From positions 1 through 55,695 of IMG/VR virus record IMGVR_UViG_3300044691_000698: a DNA stretch of 55,695 bases, one strand, 5' to 3'. This stretch comes from a virus. Position numbers and translations under genes: made by a program. This document shows positions 49,252-55,695 of the stretch, piece after piece (the first letter of the stretch is position 1; each line of letters begins with the position of its first letter). The notes below the pieces were generated by a model, which was not told the origin of the DNA, ran no database searches, and saw nothing but the letters and a program-made list of their open reading frames with translations.

Positions 49252-49496
49252 TCTTCTTCCCCCAATGCTTCGCTGGCTATTTGATAAGCTATTACAATTG
49301 GCGAAGGTCCATCGAATGTGAGTACATCCAGACTTTTTATTATTTTCCTCAACGCCGCATCCTTCCGGTCGATTTCGGAGAGGAGGTTTCCCCACGCCGC
49401 ATCGACGCGTTTCTGCACCAGTTTTAAATCGCCGTGGCAATCCTTGATCATAAATTCAACGTCAGGCGTTCTCAATTTCCGTTCAGCGGGGGTCAT
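49248..49496 (-). CDS. LLSEIDRxDAAL family protein (copy 3)
   Basis: 82 residues: MTPAERKL..., NLLSEIDRKDAALRKI, ASEALGEEE. Paralog of 49648 and 49896; a helical early protein repeated in tandem. Unknown. Confidence 0.65.
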   Translation of the reverse strand: MTPAERKLRTPDVEFMIKDCHGDLKLVQKRVDAAWGNLLSEIDRKDAALRKIIKSLDVLTFDGPSPIVIAYQIASEALGEEE

Positions 49497-49651
49497 TTCT
49501 TATTCTCCTCAAAGCAGTTGCAGCATTCAAACTCCGCGTCGCCTTCTTCAATTACAAGTCCATCCCACTCATAACAAAAGTGAAGCGTGGGGCGTTTGTC
49601 TAGTTCGTCCAATGGAATAATCCCTTCTTCCATCATTTCCCATTTGGTCAT
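49493..49651 (-). CDS. Small Cys-containing acidic protein
   Basis: 52 residues from the ATG at 49651 (ATGA overlap). FECCNCFEENKK at the end may bind metal. Unknown. Confidence 0.6.
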   Translation of the reverse strand: MTKWEMMEEGIIPLDELDKRPTLHFCYEWDGLVIEEGDAEFECCNCFEENKK

Positions 49652-49899
49652 TCCAGCCCCAAAGCTTCGGTAGTCAGTAGTTCCGCCGTTTTGATTTCGT
49701 TCCAATCAATCGCCCAATTCTTTTCGAACGCTTCAAAGGCCAAGTGCAATTTTTCTCTCGCCAGCCGCAACGCCGTATCTCGCAGGTCGATTTCGGAGAG
49801 GAGAAATTTAACATCTTTTTCAATATCGTGGTTGTGGGTGTAGCCTTTCACCCAGGTCCTAATATCATCGACATTCTTTTTCCGTTCAGCGGTGGTCAT
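49648..49899 (-). CDS. LLSEIDxRDxAL family protein (copy 2)
   Basis: 83 residues: MTTAERKKNVDDI, KFLLSEIDLRDTALRLAREK, LLTTEALGLE. Middle copy of three tandem paralogs. Confidence 0.65.
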   Translation of the reverse strand: MTTAERKKNVDDIRTWVKGYTHNHDIEKDVKFLLSEIDLRDTALRLAREKLHLAFEAFEKNWAIDWNEIKTAELLTTEALGLE

Positions 49900-50108
49900 T
49901 TCTCTTCTCCCAACGCTTCGCGGGCTAGTTCTGAATGGTGATTAGAGCCGTTACGAGAACAATCACTATGTGCAATCTCAAACAACGCCGCATCCCGCCG
50001 GTCGATTTCGGAGAGGAGGAGTTTAGTATCTTCGACGCCGATTTCCATACCGTCATCAACCTTGGCTCGAATAAACTCTAATTGTTTTTTCAGTTCAATC
50101 GGCGTCAT
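49896..50108 (-). CDS. LLSEIDRRDAAL family protein (copy 1)
   Basis: 70 residues: MTPIELKKQLEFIRAKV, KLLLSEIDRRDAALFEIAH, REALGEEK. Coupled by ATGA to both sides. Confidence 0.65.
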   Translation of the reverse strand: MTPIELKKQLEFIRAKVDDGMEIGVEDTKLLLSEIDRRDAALFEIAHSDCSRNGSNHHSELAREALGEEK

Positions 50109-50338
50109 TTCTTTCCCCTTCCGTTTTCTAAGTATTGAATCATCTCTAGTATCTGCACGGCTTCTACGTAGCGGCCATGTAAGAATTCGCTATATACGCT
50201 CCATGGTGGTGCTTTAGATTTTTCTAGCGCTATTCCCAACGCGCGCACCCGGTACTTTATGTAAGCCTTCGCTGATTTTTTAGCGCTAGGGCTGAGGCGG
50301 ATAAATTCTATCGCCGGTAACGTGATAGGCGCTTTCAT
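50105..50338 (-). CDS. Small basic protein
   Basis: 77 residues, helical (KKSAKAYIKYRVRALGIALE). Unknown; in the ATGA-linked early operon. Confidence 0.6.
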   Translation of the reverse strand: MKAPITLPAIEFIRLSPSAKKSAKAYIKYRVRALGIALEKSKAPPWSVYSEFLHGRYVEAVQILEMIQYLENGRGKK

Positions 50339-50802
50339 TTCTTACTACCCTCCCATTTGTCTAAAAGAGCGCGGGCTTCTGTGTGGTTGGAAGTACAGGC
50401 CCGGGTCTCAGCGCGACAGTTGGAGCAACTCGCATACCCTTCCAAAACCTCTTTCGCCTCGGCGAGTAGTCTTTCTACTTCTTGTCGTTCTTCGGCCGCC
50501 TGTTTGAGTTTGGTTTCGAGTCGTTCCGCTTTGTCGCTGTAGTAGTCAGGCTCTGATAATTCCTCCAGCGTATTCAAAAGCTGCGGCAGCGCGTTGTGGG
50601 TTTCGGTGATAAGTTCGGCTTCATTTTGACAAACACCGCTCGCAACTTGGTATCTTGAAACACAACCAATTGCACCCGACCACACGTCTTTGCGATGGGT
50701 TAAACCCGCAAACTGCACCTTAGAATCAAGTGCCTCCCAATGCCAATCCGTTCCCTTCGCCTTCAATTCTCGTAAGTGTTTTATTAAATCAGTTAGATTC
50801 AT
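50335..50802 (-). CDS. Ead/Ea22-like coiled-coil protein
   Basis: 155 residues: ETHNALPQLLNTLEEL (typical Ead-like motif), a long coiled coil (KAERLETKLKQAAEERQEVE) and CSNCRAETRAC, a possible zinc knuckle. Early accessory protein of unknown role. Confidence 0.65.
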   Translation of the reverse strand: MNLTDLIKHLRELKAKGTDWHWEALDSKVQFAGLTHRKDVWSGAIGCVSRYQVASGVCQNEAELITETHNALPQLLNTLEELSEPDYYSDKAERLETKLKQAAEERQEVERLLAEAKEVLEGYASCSNCRAETRACTSNHTEARALLDKWEGSKK

Positions 50803-51013
50803 TTCTTCCCCCGATTTTTAAGCGAAGCGGCCGAGCCTTGGCGAGATTCGACGAATTCCCCAAGATCTGTCCCAAACGCTTTTTCAAACTCTGTTTGCAG
50901 CCATTGCCTGTGGCCGTCATTCCCATGAAGAATAGAATCCAAAAACGTTTTCCCTTATCCTCGTACCCCGATTCGTAAAAAGCTACGCGATCGCCAATCT
51001 TGAATTTAGTCAC
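50799..51013 (-). CDS. KFKIGDRV protein needing a -1 frameshift
   Basis: Zero frame begins MTKFKIGDRVAFYESGYEDK GK like the 5205/5477 proteins. In the -1 frame the segment after 50954 reads TFLDSILHGNDGHRQWLQTE.. to ..SLKNRGKK and stops at TGA 50799-50801, giving the four-base ATGA overlap seen throughout this operon. The zero frame instead runs 14 bases into the next gene with an odd tail. The switch must fall between the TAA at 50955-50957 and the run TTTTT (50945-50941); CGT-TTT-TGG could slip to TTT-TTG. Programmed slippage, indel mutation or sequencing error. Confidence 0.55.
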
Positions 51014-51309
51014 TTGGCACCTCGCTTTTTAATATCACGTAACGCTGCAAGTACTCTGGAGCGGGGATGTTTTTGTGGATAGGCTGAATCACGGCCATCA
51101 TTGATCCTGGCGGTGGAACTGGTCGGATCAATAAGACGATAAAGAGCTTTTGCTTCTTCAGTCCTGCCAGCGTTGCTCGGCATTCCGCAATGCCCGATTG
51201 CACACCTAACGTCAGGATTCATAGGATCCTGGAGTTTTCCAGTAGTCCAATTCTTTTTAGGAATTGCAGAAAACTTTTTAATAAAATAATCGACAGTGTA
51301 TTTAGTCAT
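51010..51309 (-). CDS. DUF6197-like protein
   Basis: 99 residues: FIKKFSAIPKKNW, DVRCAIGHCGM, EEAKALYRLIDP, ARINDGRD, RVLAALRDIKKRGA follow the pattern of the DUF6197 family of phage and bacterial small proteins. Function unknown. Confidence 0.65.
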   Translation of the reverse strand: MTKYTVDYFIKKFSAIPKKNWTTGKLQDPMNPDVRCAIGHCGMPSNAGRTEEAKALYRLIDPTSSTARINDGRDSAYPQKHPRSRVLAALRDIKKRGAK

Positions 51310-51512
51310 TTCGTCCTGCCTTGTTTCTTTAATTGATTCAAAAGAATGCGCTGTTTCGCAGCTCCGAGACGATACTTATTAAAATCAGCTAACGGAACTA
51401 ACACTCGTGTTTGGCATGCTGTTAGGCATTGGATACAACGCCCATCACGAACGATCGGACTGCCGATAGACCCTTTAGCATTCTGTATTAAATGAAACTT
51501 ACATCGGTTCAT
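51306..51512 (-). CDS. Small Cys/basic protein
   Basis: 68 residues from the ATG at 51512 (AGGAG 8 bases ahead). CKFH...GRCIQCLTAC suggests a zinc site, followed by a basic helix. First gene after operator 9. Confidence 0.6.
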   Translation of the reverse strand: MNRCKFHLIQNAKGSIGSPIVRDGRCIQCLTACQTRVLVPLADFNKYRLGAAKQRILLNQLKKQGRTK

Positions 51513-51575
51513 TATTATCACTCCTGTTAAACGTTCAGCTTGTGATTCTTATATAATGCACTATTCCTACCAAGT

Positions 51576-51615
51576 ATTGCAAGCACAATAAATATTGAAA
51601 ATACAATAAATATTG
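51576..51615. promoter_or_regulatory. Operator site 9 (extended, 2.5 dyads)
   Basis: ATTG-caagca-CAAT-AAAT-ATTG-aaaata-CAAT-AAAT-ATTG, with 18-bp periodicity kept over three half-units. Upstream of the 51512 gene. Confidence 0.75.
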
Positions 51616-51673
51616 CCTAACGTTTTGACGATCTGGATTCAATTGTGTGGTTCCAGGCTGAGGTTAGGCACGG

Positions 51674-51701
51674 TGTATATCTTTCAGACGGAGCTGTTTA
51701 A
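51674..51701 (-). promoter_or_regulatory. Early promoter copy 1
   Basis: Minus strand TTAAAC (51701-51696), 16 bp, TATACA (51679-51674), within a block GGCACG-TGTATATCTTTCAG-GCTGTTTAAGAA repeated at 54112-54154. Confidence 0.65.
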
Positions 51702-51704
51702 GAA

Positions 51705-52121
51705 CTAGTCGGAGAAATCAGTTAGATTTAGTAACGTTGGAAACTTACCTTTTTTATATCGCTTAGGCTCACCATCACTGACTTGAATATAGCCACCATA
51801 AAAGCCATTGTGCTCAACACGGCTTTCAAAAGTGACAGTTCCGCTGGACGTTTGGATCGTAGTTCCCACTGATTCGATCACGCCATTATCATCATTGGAC
51901 ATCTCTATCCATTCACTATTCGTAACTTCCATAATGGTCGCGCCGATTAGATTCGCAGCTCCGGTAACAGCTGCTAGGAAACAATGCGCACAACAATCGC
52001 CTTCCCACGTTAAATACAACATTCCTTTGTCTGTATAGAGCGCCACGAGATCTTTTTCGTCATTAATCTGCGCTCCTAACACAAGGCGTCCGACGAGCGC
52101 TTTGATTTCTAAATCGATCAT
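51705..52121 (-). CDS. DUF7448-like early protein
   Basis: 138 residues, beta-rich. LTWEGDCCAHCFLAAVTGAA is the notable motif (a GDCC core), with YGGYIQVSDGEPKRY-like C-terminal strand. Similar phage proteins are annotated as DUF7448; role unknown. Confidence 0.65.
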   Translation of the reverse strand: MIDLEIKALVGRLVLGAQINDEKDLVALYTDKGMLYLTWEGDCCAHCFLAAVTGAANLIGATIMEVTNSEWIEMSNDDNGVIESVGTTIQTSSGTVTFESRVEHNGFYGGYIQVSDGEPKRYKKGKFPTLLNLTDFSD

Positions 52122-52158
52122 TAGTTATCTCCCTTTGTTTAAATTCACCCGCGCTCTA

Positions 52159-52620
52159 TCAAAAATGAACATGATTAGCCTGCGCTGCGTCGATTAATTG
52201 CTGTACATAATAAGCGCGGTGCTCGTGCCAAAGCCAAGCGGTTAAAACGACTGGATACATCAAGGATTCGGGTTCTTGTTCATCGCTGTTGTTGAACCGC
52301 GCCTCAGGGACCGCAATTTTTTTTAAGTTATGTGTGAGCTGAAAGTCGCAGTGACCGAGTTCATGAAAAATAAGCTCTTCCCGCTCGTCAGGCCCAAACG
52401 AATCCCACGCCGTTTGATCAATCTGAATTTGTTGTTGGCTGAAGTTGCAAAAACCTGCGTTGCCTTGCCCAGCGTCACCGAAACTAATGCCAGATTTAAC
52501 TGAGTGGGAAGTCGCAGTCTCGAATGAGTTTACATAATCGGTAAAAGCGGGATCGACCGTTGTTGTAGGTCGTCCACAGCTGACTAATAGACATAATGTA
52601 AAGACTGCGCTGAGCTTCAT
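52159..52620 (-). CDS. Lipoprotein zinc metalloprotease-like protein
   Basis: 153 residues from the ATG at 52620. Lipobox LLVSC (Cys near 15) and a zinc-binding HELGH motif inside EELIFHELGHCDFQLTHN, with a later MYP turn and Glu/His residues. It resembles small zincin-like proteins of unknown substrate. Exported, so it would act in the envelope. Unusual in an early phage operon. Confidence 0.7.
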   Translation of the reverse strand: MKLSAVFTLCLLVSCGRPTTTVDPAFTDYVNSFETATSHSVKSGISFGDAGQGNAGFCNFSQQQIQIDQTAWDSFGPDEREELIFHELGHCDFQLTHNLKKIAVPEARFNNSDEQEPESLMYPVVLTAWLWHEHRAYYVQQLIDAAQANHVHF

Positions 52621-52621
52621 G

Positions 52622-52855
52622 TTATTTACCTTTCGCAATTGTTTTTCGAACTTCGTCAATGAAGTATTCTGGTGCGTGGCTTGCTTCTAAATAGCCAAGG
52701 CATTCGGTTAATCGGTCGAGCATTTCAGGCGCTGCTGCTATCAAAAGAGCGTCTTTTTCTTCACAGCATTCGGCAACAGGCGCTCCGGTTTCGTCCACTA
52801 CAGTCAATCCGTCTTTCAAAACCGTCCATTTTTCAGTGTGTTTGCTCATACTCAT
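52622..52855 (-). CDS. Ead-like small protein (AAPEML)
   Basis: 77 residues: DALLIAAAPEMLDRLTECLG is the typical phage AAPELL motif; a beta N-terminus precedes it. Related in pattern to 53215. Confidence 0.7.
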   Translation of the reverse strand: MSMSKHTEKWTVLKDGLTVVDETGAPVAECCEEKDALLIAAAPEMLDRLTECLGYLEASHAPEYFIDEVRKTIAKGK

Positions 52856-52901
52856 TCCTTTCAGTCATTCGTTTGCGCTGTAAGCGCGGTTCGTTAAACA
52901 T
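52833..52901 (-). CDS. Possible 22-residue basic peptide
   Basis: MFNEPRLQRKRMTERNEYEQ.. with AAGGA 7 bases ahead; overlaps the next gene by 23 bases. Marginal. Confidence 0.3.
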   Translation of the reverse strand: MFNEPRLQRKRMTERNEYEQTH

Positions 52902-52917
52902 TGTTAATTCCTTTCAG

Positions 52918-53211
52918 TTAATAGCTTTTGCCATGACGGTCTAATAGTCGCGTGTATCGTTCCATTAAGTTTCCAAAGCGAATAAGAGCTTCATCCGTTG
53001 CATGCGCGGTTATTTCGACTGCAAACCAGTCGTCTTTGTCGTGTTTCTTTAGACCTGGTGCTGGTCGGAACTGCCAATGCGTTGGAACGTCTAGTCCACG
53101 AAGAAACGCTTCGGTTGCTACTGCAAAAAATGCACTCATACTTTCTGCCCAATCGTCACAACTTCCTTGGTTCCGGTAAGCACTCATTAACTCTTTATAC
53201 TGAAGTTTCAT
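52918..53211 (-). CDS. Unknown early protein
   Basis: 97 residues, helical first half (SCDDWAESMSAFFAVATEAF) and a mixed second half. Not recognised. Part of the leftmost early operon behind operator 10. Confidence 0.6.
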   Translation of the reverse strand: MKLQYKELMSAYRNQGSCDDWAESMSAFFAVATEAFLRGLDVPTHWQFRPAPGLKKHDKDDWFAVEITAHATDEALIRFGNLMERYTRLLDRHGKSY

Positions 53212-53214
53212 GAA

Positions 53215-53517
53215 TCACTTTCCTTCCGCTTTGTTAATTGCAGTCCTAAGTTGTTCCTTAGTCTCCGAATACTGCCCCATAGGCGAATAATTAAGCATCA
53301 CCAAGGCACGTCTTGCCGCTTCCAATAATTCAGGCGCTGCGCTGATTAACTGAGCATTCGCAGTCGCTTGATCGCACGCTTCTTGCTGTGATTCACCAAA
53401 ACCATGCACTTCTTCTACAATCTCTTGGCCGTTTTCCGTTAAAACAGTTGCTGGGGATATGTCGTATAACCCGGTCGTGTTAGCCTTGTATGTCCAGGGA
53501 CCTTTAGTGTGTTTCAT
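53215..53517 (-). CDS. Ead-like protein (AAPELL)
   Basis: 100 residues: KHTKGPWTYK at the start and NAQLISAAPELLEAARRAL near residue 55-72 are the hallmark of the phage Ead/Ea22-like family. Role unknown. Confidence 0.75.
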   Translation of the reverse strand: MKHTKGPWTYKANTTGLYDISPATVLTENGQEIVEEVHGFGESQQEACDQATANAQLISAAPELLEAARRALVMLNYSPMGQYSETKEQLRTAINKAEGK

Positions 53518-53529
53518 TACGAACTCCTT

Positions 53530-53631
53530 CTATTTAATAACGACGATAACGATATACAAAAGCGTTGCAGCTACGGACAGATTCAGTAGATCAAACAAGC
53601 GTTCAAAGCTCTTGTAATTAAAGTTATTCAT
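53530..53631 (-). CDS. 33-residue TM miniprotein
   Basis: MNNFNYKSFERLFDLLNLSV then a membrane helix; GGGAGAC upstream of the ATG at 53631. The longer in-frame start at 53715 is inside the previous gene. Confidence 0.55.
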   Translation of the reverse strand: MNNFNYKSFERLFDLLNLSVAATLLYIVIVVIK

Positions 53632-53632
53632 A

Positions 53633-53878
53633 TTATTTAGTCTCCCAAGTTTCACATTCAGAACAAAATCTAATGTCCGGAACCGAACCGCAAAATTCAT
53701 AATGGTATTTTCCAATAGTTATTGTATATCCTGCATAACCGCCAGGACGACGAATCCACAACTCGGTTTGTTCACCGTTCCATAGATATACTTCATTCTT
53801 ATTCAATCGCTTTTTATTAGTGTAACCAGCTGCTTGCCATTGTTCAGAATTGAACATTGATTCTTTAGTTGCTTTCAT
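53633..53878 (-). CDS. Unknown protein with C-terminal CxxC
   Basis: 81 residues, beta-rich (NEVYLWNGEQTELWIRRPGG) with three Cys near the end (FCGSV..RFCSECETW). Follows the 25-residue leader ORF. Unknown. Confidence 0.65.
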   Translation of the reverse strand: MKATKESMFNSEQWQAAGYTNKKRLNKNEVYLWNGEQTELWIRRPGGYAGYTITIGKYHYEFCGSVPDIRFCSECETWETK

Positions 53879-53881
53879 GAA

Positions 53882-53959
53882 TCACTTTCCTTCCTTTGCT
53901 GTTTCTCGTTTGACTTGCGCTTGCATTGTTTTCAGTAACCGGCGTTCTCTCTTGCTCAT
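53882..53959 (-). CDS. 25-residue basic peptide
   Basis: MSKRERRLLKTMQAQVKRET..; AAAGGAG upstream. First ORF after operator 10. Confidence 0.5.
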   Translation of the reverse strand: MSKRERRLLKTMQAQVKRETAKEGK

Positions 53960-54024
53960 GCTAGTAAACTCCTTTGAAGCTTGCTTGCTTCATGAGTATT
54001 AGTAATGCATGATGCCTGCCAAAT

Positions 54025-54056
54025 ATTGTAAGCTCAATAATTATTGAAAGTGCAAT
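54025..54056. promoter_or_regulatory. Operator site 10 (perfect double dyad)
   Basis: ATTG-taagct-CAAT-AATT-ATTG-aaagtg-CAAT: the closest match to the consensus. It lies between the 54123-54151 promoter and the first early gene. Confidence 0.8.
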
Positions 54057-54122
54057 AATGCTGTAGAAGTTTCATACAACTCTCTAAAAAGCTGTCCGGC
54101 GCTAGGCACAAACTAGGCACGC

Positions 54123-54151
54123 TGTATATCTTTCAGTCGTTGGCTGTTTAA
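54123..54151 (-). promoter_or_regulatory. Early promoter copy 2
   Basis: Minus strand TTAAAC (54151-54146), 17 bp, TATACA (54128-54123); near copy of 51674-51701. Confidence 0.65.
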
Positions 54152-54277
54152 GAAAGTTACAGTTTTTGGACAGTAAATTGCAATTCTATTACAAATGAAA
54201 ACCGCGCAGCGCTGACAGGAAACTGCGCCGAATTGGGAATGCAATAAGTCTTATAAGTACATGAATTATTGAATGTA

Positions 54278-54333
54278 TTGACAGGACTGCGCAGCCTGCT
54301 ATAATGAACTGCGTTATCCTCTATAAAGGATAA
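54278..54333 (+). promoter_or_regulatory. Consensus promoter and hairpin for second recombinase
   Basis: TTGACA (54278-54283), 16 bp, TATAAT (54300-54305): perfect sigma70 boxes. TTATCC/GGATAA dyad (54314-54333) follows at the predicted 5' end of the mRNA. The remaining part of the 54156-54412 gap shows GCGCAG-rich repeats but no gene. Confidence 0.75.
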
Positions 54334-54412
54334 TGCATACTTACAGCGCTGTTTTTGGCGGCGCATTGGCTGTTAGCTAGGCTTGGTTTGATCGCCTAAT
54401 AGGAGATAAGAT

Positions 54413-55369
54413 ATGTTTATTATTAACAAGACTGCGAATCAGGACAGGCCCCACCCCCCCAGGGATACCTCCGGCCATCCTATATATATAAACACAGGTG
54501 ACGCTATGCCTCTACCTAGAGCGGAGCAATTTGTTGAATTTGTTATTTTTAACAAAGCTTGCGGGGGACAGATTACTCAGAGATACCGCACGCTGATTTC
54601 CACATGGCGGCAAGTGCAGAAATTCCTAAATAGTGCAAAAATTGAAAGTTCCGTAGCTTGCAGGAATCCGGAATTGCTGTTTCAGTACGCACTCCGGAAT
54701 CAACTTAGTTTGGATTATACGAAAAAATGTTGCTCAATGATTAACTGGTTTGAGGAATTCTGTTCAAATTTAGAAAACAGGGCAGCGGGACACCATGAAT
54801 TCCCCCGGGGGGCTATGAGGGAAAAGATCCGCGACGCTTTTAGAGATTCTGAGAAACGCCCTAAAAACAGCGAAGCGCTTACTGAGGAAAGTCTTTTAAA
54901 AAGTCGCAGTCTCCTGGAAGCACCTTTCTACAATTGGCTGTTTCTGAGCTTCTATTTAGGGCTCCGACCAGCTGAAGTTGATGCGCTTAAGAATCCGTTA
55001 AGCTTTAAACTGAATGGAGATTCCATTTCGGTATATCAGGCTAAACTGACTCAGTTGCCTAGGGAACAGCGATGGAAAGTTATTCCGATTTACTTAGAGG
55101 AGCAAAAGGTTGCTATTGATATTATTCAATCTGGAGAATTTGAAAGACCAGGAATTCGGTTAATACATAAAGTGCTTGGGAAAGAGTTTCATTCCTATGC
55201 GGGTAGGAAAGGCTTTGCGCAGCTGTTAATAAGAAGGGGACTGGATCTGGAAATTATTTCAGTAATGCTGGGGCATTCAAGTATTGAACTAACGCGGAAG
55301 CATTATATCAATCCGGTTGATGTCCAACTGGAGCGCGTCAGGCAGCTGATGGCCGGAATTGCGAAATAA
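54413..55369 (+). CDS. Tyrosine recombinase (second, resolvase-like)
   Basis: 318 residues, AGGAG before the ATG. Arg in LGLRPAEVDAL, Lys in VYQAKLTQL, box II YAGRKGF (Tyr in place of His), LGH with His about 288, nucleophile Tyr about 298 in RKHYINP. Clear paralog of the 7804 integrase with a shorter N-terminus. Driven by its own perfect promoter and adjacent, across the circle junction, to the iterons and the loxP-like repeat, so dimer resolution or copy control is plausible. Confidence 0.88.
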   Translation: MFIINKTANQDRPHPPRDTSGHPIYINTGDAMPLPRAEQFVEFVIFNKACGGQITQRYRTLISTWRQVQKFLNSAKIESSVACRNPELLFQYALRNQLSLDYTKKCCSMINWFEEFCSNLENRAAGHHEFPRGAMREKIRDAFRDSEKRPKNSEALTEESLLKSRSLLEAPFYNWLFLSFYLGLRPAEVDALKNPLSFKLNGDSISVYQAKLTQLPREQRWKVIPIYLEEQKVAIDIIQSGEFERPGIRLIHKVLGKEFHSYAGRKGFAQLLIRRGLDLEIISVMLGHSSIELTRKHYINPVDVQLERVRQLMAGIAK

Positions 55370-55378
55370 TGCCGGTCT

Positions 55379-55400
55379 ATTGAATTTGTAATAATTATTG
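55379..55400. promoter_or_regulatory. Operator site 11
   Basis: ATTG-aatttg-TAAT-AATT-ATTG, directly after the recombinase stop and before the 55402 ORF. Confidence 0.6.
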
Positions 55401-55401
55401 G

Positions 55402-55560
55402 ATGTATGACGCGCCGGAAGTACTGCGAGGCGAATGGCGCTGCCTTATTTCGAATAATAGGCGGGCGCAGTCTCTGGGGAGAGATGGTAAGTTCTACCCA
55501 GTACTTGGTGAAACAGCGGGAGCCGAATTCTCGCAAAACCTACCAGAGCTAAGTGCATGA
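55402..55560 (+). CDS. Possible 52-residue protein
   Basis: MYDAPEVLRGEWRCLISNNR... open for 52 codons immediately after operator 11, with no ribosome site. Unknown. Its position next to an operator half-site (ATTGG-ATG) is the main support. Confidence 0.4.
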   Translation: MYDAPEVLRGEWRCLISNNRRAQSLGRDGKFYPVLGETAGAEFSQNLPELSA

Positions 55561-55568
55561 AGTTCATA

Positions 55569-55695
55569 ATGTAAACCACAGAAACCAGTGGAAACCAGTA
55601 AAGTGGTTTCCAGTATTCGTCAATGTTTTCGCACACTTTAAGTCCCCTAAAAACAAGGAAACCACTCTATTACTATATATATATATATATATATA
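55569..55695. repeat. Terminal direct repeat (right copy)
   Basis: Exact copy of bases 1-127, showing that the contig closes into a circle through the origin region. Confidence 0.9.

Overview
The window is a complete, circular genome of a tailed bacteriophage. Its first and last 127 bases are identical, so the unit genome is about 55,568 bp, linearised near a replication origin. The host is probably Gram-negative, because the phage encodes several lipobox proteins, signal-peptide and spanin-like envelope proteins, and an M15-type peptidoglycan peptidase. The virion genes (TerL, a 699-residue portal, scaffold, HK97-fold-like capsid, connector, a long tail-nozzle-like protein and several large Q/N- or Ala-rich ejection-type proteins, with no tape measure, sheath or tube) suggest a podovirus-like particle. 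A tyrosine integrase beside a 3' tRNA fragment, plus a second paralogous tyrosine recombinase beside an iteron-type origin, suggest a temperate or phage-plasmid life style.

Layout. 1-350: origin-like iterons, a (TA)n tract and a loxP-like inverted repeat. 395-3104 (-): replication operon (SF3 helicase, unknown, prim-pol). 3247-6201 (+): twelve small genes chained by ATGA/GTGA overlaps, including a phage N6-adenine methyltransferase. 6258-7820: a lipoprotein, two ribbon-helix-helix-like regulators and coiled-coil miniproteins. 7804-9050: integrase, attP-like tRNA end, FmdB-like zinc ribbon. 9393-10458: tandem paralogous zinc proteins. 10636-33375 (+): the late module. 33426-34748 (+): small membrane proteins and a rhomboid protease. 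34745-40653 (-): HTH protein, metallophosphoesterase, HNH nuclease, PolA-type DNA polymerase, spanin-like pair, possible ssDNA-binding protein, YqaJ exonuclease. 40717-42504 (+): CYTH enzyme, deoxyribosyltransferase-like protein, DUF3310, HNH homing-type nuclease. 42594-53959 (-): about 40 small early genes, many membrane, zinc or Ead-like, interrupted by two arrays of structured, tRNA-like RNA elements (44.28-44.75 and 46.68-47.11 kb). 54413-55369 (+): second tyrosine recombinase.

The main unifying signal is a dispersed operator. Its core is ATTG-N6-CAAT, usually present as two dyads separated by AATT (period 18 bp). It occurs at eleven intergenic sites, nearly all at the head of early operons, and where a promoter is recognisable it often overlaps the -35 box. 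Several of the genes it controls have a -10 box six bases before the ATG and no ribosome binding site, so they are probably translated from leaderless mRNAs. Together this looks like a genome-wide repressor circuit of a kind I do not recognise. The second unusual system is the pair of tandem structured-RNA arrays, whose members are related between the two loci.
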